DNA from: an uncultured Actinomycetes bacterium
GTDB lineage: Bacteria; Actinomycetota; Actinomycetes; Nanopelagicales; Nanopelagicaceae
Assembly: GCA_903850565.1 (NCBI GenBank)
Contig: CAINLV010000063.1
Coordinates: 1-46,201, forward strand
Reading direction: 5' to 3'
Length of the DNA: 46,201 nucleotides
A model generated the notes under the pieces. It did not search any database and was not told the origin of the DNA. It worked only from the letters and a program-made list of their open reading frames with translations. The translations under genes were made by a program, and so were the position numbers. Shown one piece after another: positions 25,059-35,272 of this stretch (its first letter is position 1; every line of letters starts with the position of its first letter).

Positions 25059-25121
25059 ATGAGTTTTTCCTCTTGCAAGAGAGGTGAGGCGTTAACGAAG
25101 GGGATCGGCAATTATGGTTAA
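25059..25121 (+). CDS. Possible 20-residue leaderless upstream ORF overlapping the peptide gene
   Basis: ATG 25059 lies seven bases after the -10 hexamer TATACT, the spacing expected of a leaderless start. It encodes MSFSSCKRGEALTKGIGNYG, and its TAA (25119-25121) lies beyond the ATG of the exported peptide (25114), so translation of the two would interact. A CTCTTGCAAGAG palindrome at 25070-25081 is inside it. Too short for any composition test; the call rests on promoter spacing and overlap. Confidence 0.35.
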   Translation: MSFSSCKRGEALTKGIGNYG

Positions 25122-25308
25122 GAAGATCGTGGCCGTAGCAAGCGCTTTGACGCTAGCGGCGATTTTTACCGCTGTCCCAAGCAACGCCGCATCCCATTCT
25201 TGGCGGGCCAACCACCACGCCTTCGAGTCTTCCGAATTCAGCCGCTCATTTGGTGTCGGGCTTCCAATTGGAGCCGCCATCGCAAAGGGTCCTGATACCT
25301 GCTGCTAA
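25114..25308 (+). CDS. Exported 64-residue peptide, candidate signal for the XRE-TPR regulator
   Basis: MVKKIVAVASALTLAAIFTA is a textbook Sec signal peptide ending SNAAS (cleavage near residue 25). The mature part is about 39 residues: His/Ser/aromatic-rich (HSWRANHHAFESSEFSRS), then a small hydrophobic stretch (FGVGLPIGAAIAKG) and the C-terminus GPDTCC with two adjacent Cys codons. AAGGGG about ten bases before ATG 25114 is a usable ribosome site. The gene is divergent from the HTH-TPR regulator and followed by a strong terminator, so it is a one-gene transcript. No homologous family recognised; it could be a pheromone precursor, bacteriocin-like or structural peptide. Confidence 0.65.
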   Translation: MVKKIVAVASALTLAAIFTAVPSNAASHSWRANHHAFESSEFSRSFGVGLPIGAAIAKGPDTCC

Positions 25309-25325
25309 TTAATTTTTGATGAATT

Positions 25326-25354
25326 CCGGATTGTTTCGTCCCAGATCAATCCGG
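25326..25354 (+). ncRNA. First of two tandem hairpins with loop motif CGTCCCAGA
   Basis: CCGGATTG (25326-25333) pairs perfectly with CAATCCGG (25347-25354). The 13-base loop contains CGTCCCAGA at 25337-25345. The same nine bases occupy the loop of the terminator hairpin that follows. C-rich UCCC loops are the contact sites of many Gram-positive small RNAs, so this could be part of a 3' UTR-derived regulatory RNA. Confidence 0.4.
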
Positions 25355-25368
25355 TGAAGTAAAGAGAG

Positions 25369-25404
25369 ACCGAGGTTGCCACGTCCCAGAGCAACCTCGG
25401 TTTT
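25369..25404 (+). terminator. Intrinsic terminator of the exported-peptide transcript
   Basis: ACCGAGGTTGC (25369-25379) and GCAACCTCGGT (25391-25401) form a perfect 11-base stem with an 11-base loop holding CGTCCCAGA (25382-25390). It is followed by TTT and ACTTTG. The preceding AAAGAGAG can extend pairing with the trailing T-rich bases. It also separates the peptide gene from the convergent ABM gene. Confidence 0.8.
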
Positions 25405-25451
25405 ACTTTGTCTACAGGTGTGAATTAAAAGTGAAAAATCCTTTTGTATGA

Positions 25452-25745
25452 CTAGAAAACTTTTCCCCAATGTTCGATCACTGGTGGATTCGCAAAATAT
25501 TTTCCGATGATAGCCCGCCATTGTGGGAATAACTCTGACTCCCGAAACCCGACCGTGTGGTCCTCCAACGTTTCCCACTGAATTTCAAATGAATATCGTT
25601 GGGGATGATCCAAAGAGGAACGCAATTCAAATCCAAGGTATCCATCTGCTTTAGCTAATACGGTGGAAACAGCCAGGGCAACCGCAGTTTCGAATTCTGC
25701 TTCTTCGCCGGCACGGACATCAATAAACGCCAATTCTCTAATCAT
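25452..25745 (-). CDS. Antibiotic biosynthesis monooxygenase (ABM) domain protein
   Basis: The 97-residue product is a single dimeric alpha/beta-barrel ABM domain. It starts IRELAFIDVRAGEEAEFETA, then has GYLGFELRSSLDHPQRYSFE and WETLEDHTVGFRESELFPQWR with the conserved His in the helix. The close PVIEHWGKV is the typical final strand with a His. Members oxidise small quinone-like or other substrates, or act as detoxifying or haem-related enzymes; substrate cannot be predicted here. It is followed downstream only by the terminator region of the peptide gene and preceded by a 104-base gap to the P-type ATPase stop. Confidence 0.85.
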   Translation of the reverse strand: MIRELAFIDVRAGEEAEFETAVALAVSTVLAKADGYLGFELRSSLDHPQRYSFEIQWETLEDHTVGFRESELFPQWRAIIGKYFANPPVIEHWGKVF

Positions 25746-25849
25746 GTTGATATTCCTTACCTGTTAGTCGATGGTCGCAATTGCAAAAAAACACTACTTA
25801 TACCGCCGATAATTAGACGTTCTGCCACTTTCTAATCGTAGTTAATGAA

Positions 25850-27646
25850 TTACTTTTTTAAGGTTGTAAGTGCCCAAAAAATTGCAATCACATCAATTAA
25901 TTCTTGAACACCAGCACCAACCGAAGCGGTGAGAAATCCTAATCCAGCGGCAATCATTGCAAGAAGTGAGAGCCCCATCCCCACTTGTGCCGATTGAAGC
26001 GCCTTTCGGTGAGAAAGTCTGGCTATATCGATTACATCGGCCAATTTTCCAATCGAGTCTTCTACTATGACGACATCGGCAGACTCACTTGCAGCCGATG
26101 CTCCTCTAGCGCCCATCGCTATTCCCACAGATGCGGCAGCAAGAGCCGGCGCATCATTTATCCCATCTCCTATGAAAATTACACTTCCTCGTGTTTGACG
26201 TTTCACTTCTTCTACTAAGTCCAACTTTCCTTGCGAGGAAACTGAGGCGTGAATATCAGTGATACCAACTTGTTTCGCTATTTCTTGGGCACTTTCCAAC
26301 CGGTCTCCCGTGACAAGGAAAGTCCTTCGAATATTTGCCTTTCTCAATTTAGTGAGAACTTCTAGAGCTTCGGCTCGAATTGGATCTGCCATTCCAATTA
26401 CACCGATCAAAACGCCATTCCTAGAGACCCCCACCATGAGCGGGAAGCTCTTTTTTAACCAGGTCGGATTAATTGTAAATTGACCAATCTCATGAGGGAT
26501 CCCATTAATTCTGGCAGAAACTCCAACGCCGTGGACTTCATTGACTTCGGAAGCTGCAACCAGGGGAAGTGCTCGTTCGAGCGCTGCTTGCACAATGGCG
26601 CGAGCGATTACGTGGTTGCTGTGCTGATCAATTGAAGCAGCGATTTGTAGGATTTCTTCTGGCGAAGTTTGTGGGTCAGATAAAATTTCCATGACTGAGG
26701 GCCCACCATGGGTAAGTGTTCCGGTTTTATCGAGCATAACGACTTCCGCATTTGCCAATTGTTCTAGGACGGCGCCACCTTTAATGACGACTCCAATCTT
26801 GGCAGCACGTGACATGCCGGAAACAACTGCTATGGGAACTGCCAGAATCAGCGGACAAGGGGTGGCTGTTACAAATACTGCCACCATGCGCGAAATATCG
26901 CGGGTTAAAATTAGCGTACCGATCCCCATAAGTAGAGCAATCGGAATAAAACGAATTGCCCACGTATTTGCCATTCGTACTGCTGGCGAACTTGCAGCTT
27001 GTGCTTTTTCAACAAGTCGAATTATTCCGGCATAAGTACTGGAAGCTGCGTCATTGGAAGCTAACATTTCAAAATTGGCACCAGCGTTGAGAATTCCACT
27101 GCTAATGAATTCGCCTGCGTCTCTGGTTATTGGAAGCGGCTCTCCGGTTAATGCGGATTCATCTAATGTTGCAATAGTTCTTAGAAATCCATCAACAGGC
27201 ACTACTTCGCCAGACTTAATAAGCAGTCGATGGTCTTGGCGAATCTCTGCAACGATAATGTCTAAAAATGATCCGTCATCGGAAATTAAATGAGAAATTC
27301 TGGGAACTCTAGAAAGTAGCGACTTTAATTCGCGTTCGGCATGACCAGAAGCCCAACTTTCCAAAATCCGACCAGTAGAGAGCATTAACGAAATTATTGC
27401 TGCTGCAAGCATATTTTTTGTGGCCAAGGTGCCCACTAAGGAAAGTACGGCCAAAATGTCGGCCCCATAATCCCGTTTGCGAATTGAGTCGATAACCCAC
27501 AATATTGATGGAACTAATCCCGCGACTCCTCCTATCGCCCAAAGCCATTCAGCAGTGATTGAATGGTGGAAGTAGAGAAAGATGGAACCAGTCGCCAAAG
27601 AGAGCACAGCGAGTAGGAATAGTGGCCATTCCAACCTTTTAATCAC
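25850..27646 (-). CDS. P1B-type heavy-metal translocating ATPase, TPC subtype, no N-terminal metal-binding domain
   Basis: The 598-residue pump has the phosphorylation motif DKTGTLTHGG (D306), TLDESALTGEPLP in the actuator domain, VIFIGDGINDAPALAAA for the hinge, and the membrane metal motif ATPCPLILAVP (T262-P263-C264). The usual CPC/SPC is absent, as are HMA domains. The nucleotide-domain HP dipeptide is HV here (HSNHVIARA, H345-V346). This combination marks an uncharacterised actinobacterial subgroup, so the metal is uncertain. Start is GTG 27646 with TATATT six bases upstream, hence probably leaderless. It is divergent from the beta-CASP nuclease gene. Confidence 0.88.
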   Translation of the reverse strand: MIKRLEWPLFLLAVLSLATGSIFLYFHHSITAEWLWAIGGVAGLVPSILWVIDSIRKRDYGADILAVLSLVGTLATKNMLAAAIISLMLSTGRILESWASGHAERELKSLLSRVPRISHLISDDGSFLDIIVAEIRQDHRLLIKSGEVVPVDGFLRTIATLDESALTGEPLPITRDAGEFISSGILNAGANFEMLASNDAASSTYAGIIRLVEKAQAASSPAVRMANTWAIRFIPIALLMGIGTLILTRDISRMVAVFVTATPCPLILAVPIAVVSGMSRAAKIGVVIKGGAVLEQLANAEVVMLDKTGTLTHGGPSVMEILSDPQTSPEEILQIAASIDQHSNHVIARAIVQAALERALPLVAASEVNEVHGVGVSARINGIPHEIGQFTINPTWLKKSFPLMVGVSRNGVLIGVIGMADPIRAEALEVLTKLRKANIRRTFLVTGDRLESAQEIAKQVGITDIHASVSSQGKLDLVEEVKRQTRGSVIFIGDGINDAPALAAASVGIAMGARGASAASESADVVIVEDSIGKLADVIDIARLSHRKALQSAQVGMGLSLLAMIAAGLGFLTASVGAGVQELIDVIAIFWALTTLKK

Positions 27647-27686
27647 CTATTAAATATAGGAGAAATGGGGGCTAGTCCGAAGTTAT

Positions 27687-27714
27687 TTGGACCACAAATA
27701 GGATCTGGTAGATA
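27687..27714 (+). promoter_or_regulatory. Promoter of the beta-CASP gene
   Basis: TTGGAC (27687-27692) and TAGATA (27709-27714) are 16 bases apart, eleven bases before ATG 27726. A transcript from here would have almost no 5' leader. TACGCT, seven bases before the ATG, is an alternative -10. Confidence 0.4.
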
Positions 27715-27725
27715 CGCTCTATTTC

Positions 27726-29117
27726 ATGGGCAACGTTTCGATAACTTTCCTCGGTGCAACGGAAACAGTTACTGGTAGCCGATTCCTCATCTCTACTGAT
27801 AATCATCGGATCCTTGTCGATGCCGGTCTCTACCAAGGTTCAAAAGCTACTGAAGCTAAAAATTGGGAACCCTTTCCAGTTGATCCTCGAACCATTGACG
27901 CAGTTGTTCTCACTCATGCTCATCTGGATCACTCGGGCTATTTGCCACTTCTTACTAAACAAGGATTCAAAGGCAGAATTCATGCCACCTACTTCACGGA
28001 AAAATTGGCAGCAGTTGTCTTGCACGATTCGGCTTTTCTTCAGGGCGAGGATGCGAGAGCTGCTAAAAAACGGGGAAACTCAATTCATAAGGATCCTAAA
28101 GCTCTTTATGATGATGATGATGTAAAACAGGTGATTTCACAATTCAGTACCGCTGAATATCGCCTTCGAATTCTGATTGCTCCAGAAATTTTTGTAACCT
28201 TCTATCCGTCGGGCCATATTCTGGGATCAGCCTTCATTGTTGTGGAAGCAGATGGAAAGAAATTCCTCTTCACTAGCGATATGGGCCGACCGACCCATCC
28301 AATTCTGGTTTCCCCTGACTTACCTCCCTCGGATCATTTTGACGTGGTGTTGACTGAATCCACGTATGGAGATCGAGTTCATGAGATTGCAACCAATCTC
28401 TTTGCGGATGAAATAAATGCTGCGTTAAGTCGTGGCGGCTCCATTCTCATTCCAGCTTTTGCCGTAGATAGGACCGAGGTAATTCTCATCGCCCTAAAAC
28501 AACTCATAGATGCGGGAAGTATTCGTCCCGTGTCTATCTATGTAGATTCGCCCATGGCACTTACTTCGCTCAATTATTATCGTGAAGCATTGCGAATATC
28601 GGCGATCGAAATCAGAGAAGACTTCATTTCTGCTTATCGCAATCAAGACCCATTTGACCCGGGATCGCTCTATGAGATGCAAACGGTGGAAGAATCTAAA
28701 TCTCTCAACGATCTAGAAAGACCTGGAATTATTATCTCCGCCAGTGGAATGGCCTCTGGTGGGCGAGTGGTGCATCACTTAGCCAATATGCTGCCTGAAG
28801 AAAAGAACACGGTGATGCTTGTAGGTTTTCAAGCTACAGGTAGCAGAGGGCGTGCTTTGGCCCAAGGGGCAAAAGAAATTCGCATTCATGGAAATTATGT
28901 ACCCGTGCGAGCCAAAATTGTGCAAGTCGAGATCTTTTCTGTTCACGCGGATAGTAATGAACTCGTGCAATGGCTAAAAAATATATCTACTCCCACAAAA
29001 GTTTTTGTTGTTCATGGCGAACCAGATGCTTCCGCAACATTTGCCAATCGCCTTACTGATGAATTGGGTTGGAATGCAAGCACGGCCTTCCCCGGTCAGA
29101 CCTATCTGCTCCCTTAA
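27726..29117 (+). CDS. Metallo-beta-lactamase/beta-CASP ribonuclease-like hydrolase (Ysh1/CPSF73 family)
   Basis: The 463-residue protein has the MBL zinc motif THAHLDHSGYLPLL (about residues 60-73), then YPSGHILGSAFIVVEADGKK and FTSDMGRP (motifs III-IV). It has the beta-CASP segments VLTESTYGDR, GGSILIPAFAVDRTEVIL, and the specific SASGMASGGRVVHHL and VHADSNELVQWL (motifs A-C). This is the bacterial/archaeal family of RNA-processing exo/endonucleases related to CPSF73. Cellular role is probably RNA maturation or decay; it is distinct from RNase J. Transcribed divergently from the P-type ATPase. Confidence 0.9.
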   Translation: MGNVSITFLGATETVTGSRFLISTDNHRILVDAGLYQGSKATEAKNWEPFPVDPRTIDAVVLTHAHLDHSGYLPLLTKQGFKGRIHATYFTEKLAAVVLHDSAFLQGEDARAAKKRGNSIHKDPKALYDDDDVKQVISQFSTAEYRLRILIAPEIFVTFYPSGHILGSAFIVVEADGKKFLFTSDMGRPTHPILVSPDLPPSDHFDVVLTESTYGDRVHEIATNLFADEINAALSRGGSILIPAFAVDRTEVILIALKQLIDAGSIRPVSIYVDSPMALTSLNYYREALRISAIEIREDFISAYRNQDPFDPGSLYEMQTVEESKSLNDLERPGIIISASGMASGGRVVHHLANMLPEEKNTVMLVGFQATGSRGRALAQGAKEIRIHGNYVPVRAKIVQVEIFSVHADSNELVQWLKNISTPTKVFVVHGEPDASATFANRLTDELGWNASTAFPGQTYLLP

Positions 29118-29203
29118 TCCAAATCACTCGGGGCTAGCACTCAACATTTGCCCAGATCATTAAAATCAGCGTTTTTGGCTCACTTCAGGCAATACTCTTA
29201 AGC

Positions 29204-29794
29204 GTGTTTCAAGTTCGAATCCACGGGAGAGGTGGACAAGGCGTCGTTACTGCCGCCGAACTCCTGAGCGTTGCCGCGTTTCAAGATGGCCTGCATGCGC
29301 AGGCATTTCCGAGCTTTGGTTCCGAAAGAACTGGTGCTCCTGTCATTGCCTACTGTCGAATCAGTGAGGCAACCATTCGGTTGCGAGAACCAATTCTTGA
29401 ACCCGATGCCTTAATTATTCAAGACCCAACTCTGCTTCACTCGGTAGATGTCTTTGCCGGGTCCAACACCAACGGGTTTTTATTGATCAATACAACTAAA
29501 TCTTTCTCTGAATTGGGTCTCTCTGATTATGTACTGGGCAGAGATCACGCCAGGAATTTAATCGTTCCTGCTTCGGATATCGCGCTAAAGCATGTAGGTC
29601 GTGCTATGCCGAACGCTGCGCTATTGGGTGGTTTTGCTGCTGCCACTGGAAGAGTCACAATCGACAGTGTCTGCGCAGCGATCCAGGATCGTTTTCCAGC
29701 CAAGATTGCCTCCGGCAATATTGCAGCGGCTCAGGAAGCTTTTGAATTTGTATCAAATGAACTTGAGGAGTTAAAAAATGCTCAAGCAAATTGA
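29204..29794 (+). CDS. porG: 2-oxoacid:ferredoxin oxidoreductase, gamma subunit
   Basis: The 196-residue product starts VRIHGRGGQGVVTAAELLSV, the hallmark of the gamma subunit, followed by AQAFPSFGSERTGAPVIAYCRI. GTG 29204 lies five bases after TACTCT, so the mRNA is probably leaderless. It begins a four-gene operon (gamma, alpha, beta, GltD-like) and overlaps the alpha gene by 17 bases. The complex oxidatively decarboxylates a 2-oxoacid with CoA and reduces ferredoxin or another low-potential carrier. Pyruvate is the best guess from the beta-subunit motifs. Confidence 0.9.
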   Translation: MFQVRIHGRGGQGVVTAAELLSVAAFQDGLHAQAFPSFGSERTGAPVIAYCRISEATIRLREPILEPDALIIQDPTLLHSVDVFAGSNTNGFLLINTTKSFSELGLSDYVLGRDHARNLIVPASDIALKHVGRAMPNAALLGGFAAATGRVTIDSVCAAIQDRFPAKIASGNIAAAQEAFEFVSNELEELKNAQAN

Positions 29795-31034
29795 AGGTTC
29801 GCGCGCTGTTGCAGAAACCATTGCGGCGTGCAGACCTGCAGTAATTTGTGCCTATCCGATTTCGCCACAGACTCACATTGTTGAAGCCCTGGATGAGATT
29901 GTTCGTATGGGTCAGATTGACGATTGCGAATTTGTAAATGTGGAATCGGAATTTTCAGCAATGTCAGTTGCTATCGGGGCGTCGGCCACTGGAGCGCGCG
30001 CGTACACCGCAACTGCCAGCCAAGGGCTGCTCTTTATGGTCGAACCCGTCTACAACGCATCGGGGCTGGGCTTACCAATTGTCATGACTTTGGCCAATCG
30101 TGCCATTGGCGCTCCCATTAATATCTGGAACGACCACAGCGATGCCATGAGCCAACGCGATTCCGGGTGGATCCAACTTTACGCACAAGATAATCAGTCC
30201 GCCGCTGATTTACATATTTTGGCATTTCGATTAGCAGAAGAGATTTCTCTTCCAGTTATGGTCTGCATGGATGGGTTTATCTTGACTCATGCAATGGAAG
30301 AAATCGATATTGTCGATCGAGATTTAGTCGATAAATTTTTGCCGCCATTTGTGCCACGGCAGGTATTAGATCCTGCAGACCCTGTCTCAATCGGTGCCAT
30401 GGTTGGTCCAGAAGCATTTACAGAAGTGCGATATCTAGCCCATGTTAAGCAATTGCAGGCACTTGAGTTGCTCCCCAAGCTCTCCAAAGAATTTGAAGAA
30501 ATTTTTGGGCGTCGGGCTGCGGGCGAACATGATGCCGATGGTTTAATCACTAAATATTTCACCGATGATGCAGAAATAGTTCTGGTTGCGCTTGGATCGG
30601 TTCTGGGCACAATAAAGGATGTTGTAGACGAGCTACGAGCTACTGGCCAAAAAGTAGGCGCATTAGGAATCACCTCGTTTCGTCCCTTTCCGCTAGATGC
30701 GGTGCACGATGCATTGGTGGATGCAAAGAAAGTGGTTGTTGTTGAGCGTGCATTTGCCCCAGGCATCGGTGGAATTGTTTCGTCAAATATTCGTACGGCG
30801 ATAACCAATATTCCTTGCCAAATATTTACTGCTGTCTCCGGACTCGGTGGGCGGCCAATTACGCGCGAACTCATAAGAAAAATTTTTGCCAGCACCGTCG
30901 CTGGAACAATGCCAGCGTTAACTTTCACCGATCTTAATTACGACTTGATCGATCGCGAGATTGAGCGAACCAATCAAAATCGGCGTTCGGGGCCAATGGC
31001 TGAAAACCTTTTGAAAGACTTGGGTGCCAAATGA
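29778..31034 (+). CDS. porA: 2-oxoacid:ferredoxin oxidoreductase, alpha subunit
   Basis: The 418-residue product has the N-terminal pyrimidine-binding domain: EGSRAVAETIAACRPAVICA, YPISPQTHIVEALDEIV, FVNVESEFSAMSVAIGASATGARAYTATASQGL. Domain II-type segments IVLVALGSVLGTIKDVVDELR and KVVVVERAFAPGIGGIVSS follow. The RAIGAPINIWNDHSDAMSQRDSGW segment is that of pyruvate- and oxoisovalerate-type alpha subunits. It overlaps the gamma gene by 17 bases and the beta gene by four. The enzyme class is typical of anaerobes; several aerobic Actinobacteria keep such complexes. Confidence 0.9.
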   Translation: MLKQIEGSRAVAETIAACRPAVICAYPISPQTHIVEALDEIVRMGQIDDCEFVNVESEFSAMSVAIGASATGARAYTATASQGLLFMVEPVYNASGLGLPIVMTLANRAIGAPINIWNDHSDAMSQRDSGWIQLYAQDNQSAADLHILAFRLAEEISLPVMVCMDGFILTHAMEEIDIVDRDLVDKFLPPFVPRQVLDPADPVSIGAMVGPEAFTEVRYLAHVKQLQALELLPKLSKEFEEIFGRRAAGEHDADGLITKYFTDDAEIVLVALGSVLGTIKDVVDELRATGQKVGALGITSFRPFPLDAVHDALVDAKKVVVVERAFAPGIGGIVSSNIRTAITNIPCQIFTAVSGLGGRPITRELIRKIFASTVAGTMPALTFTDLNYDLIDREIERTNQNRRSGPMAENLLKDLGAK

Positions 31035-32054
31035 GTACACCATTGAAGTTCTATCAGGTCGGCTCCTTTGCAGTGGGCAACCGCCTCTTGGCCGAGGGCC
31101 AACTTTCGGAGCAGTCCCATCCAGATAGAACAAATTCCTTGACCTCAGGTCACCGAGCGTGTCAGGGATGCGGAGAAGCCTTAGGTGCTCGCTACGCATT
31201 GGATGCCGCCATGGCGGCTACAGATGGCAAGATCGTCGCAGTTAATGCCACGGGCTGCCTGGAAGTCTTCTCGACGCCATATCCAGAAACCTCTTGGCGC
31301 CTTCCTTGGCTGCACTCGCTCTTTGGTAATGCAGCAGCCGTTGCAACTGGGGTTGCTGCGGCACTTCGGGCTCAGGGCAAGAGCGATATCCGAGTCATTG
31401 CCCAGGGCGGCGACGGCGGTACGGTGGATATTGGTTTTGGGCCACTTTCGGGAATGTTTGAACGAAATGATGATGTCTTGTATATCTGTTACGACAACGA
31501 GGCCTACATGAACACCGGAGTTCAACGCTCTGGTGCCACACCTCCAGCGGCTCGAACAAATACAACTCACGCTGTTGGCACCAATCCTGGCGCCTCGTTT
31601 ACACAGGGAAAGAATCTGCCGGTCATCGCTATGGCCCACGGAATTCCTTATGTAGCCACGGCCACGGTTGCCGATCTCCATGATTTAGAAGCAAAAGTAA
31701 AGAAGGCGATGACGTATAGAGGCGCTCGCTACCTGCACATTTTGGTGCCATGTCCGTTGGGTTGGGGATCGCGCTCTGAGGAAACCATCCAGTTGGCTCG
31801 AATGGCGACGGAGTGCGGCTTGTTTCCAGTTTTCGAAGCCGAGTATGGCGAGGTTATTACAACGAAGAAGATCCGTCGACAAGTACCAGTGGAAAAATAT
31901 TTGAAACCACAAAAAAGATTTGCCCACCTTTTCGGCACCAATGGTCATCCAGAATTGCTTCAAGCAATTCAAGCCATTGCTGACAAAAACATAACTAAAT
32001 ATCAATTGCTTGAGGCTGATGCACAAGAGCAAGACACCTCGAAGGAGAGCAGTC

Positions 32055-32062
<8 letters not shown>
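31031..32062 (+). CDS. porB: 2-oxoacid:ferredoxin oxidoreductase, beta subunit (TPP and one Fe4S4)
   Basis: The 343-residue product carries cluster cysteines C44, C47 ([10 protein letters not shown]), C76 (NATGCLEVF) and C241 (LVPCPLGWG), as in PorB. It has the TPP/Mg motif [20 protein letters not shown] and [18 protein letters not shown], which closely resembles pyruvate-specific beta subunits. The overlap with the alpha gene is four bases. It binds thiamine diphosphate and passes electrons to the iron-sulfur chain. Pyruvate specificity is inferred from the [16 protein letters not shown] segment, not tested. Confidence 0.91.
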
Positions 32063-35163
<3,101 letters not shown>

Positions 35164-35193
35164 TAAGAGGCACCTCTCTATCCTTTAAGGGTT

Positions 35194-35218
35194 GAGTTTT
35201 TCGCACGCTTGCGAACTC
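35194..35218 (+). terminator. Hairpin after argG
   Basis: GAGTT (35194-35198) pairs with AACTC (35214-35218) and inside it CGCA pairs with TGCG, with three unpaired Ts on one side. TTCGCA-CGCT-TGCGAA is the core. No clear U-tract follows; it may end the argG transcript. Confidence 0.4.
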
Positions 35219-35272
35219 TCAATTAGACCTCACGAAGGTGGCAATAACCTCGCAAAAGAATAAACTTATTGT

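Noticed and set aside
25297-25404. Cysteine attenuator idea: the peptide ends in two Cys codons before hairpins, like actinobacterial poly-Cys leader ORFs.
   Set aside because: There is no plus-strand gene directly downstream to be controlled; the next gene is on the opposite strand, and a full signal peptide argues for an exported product.
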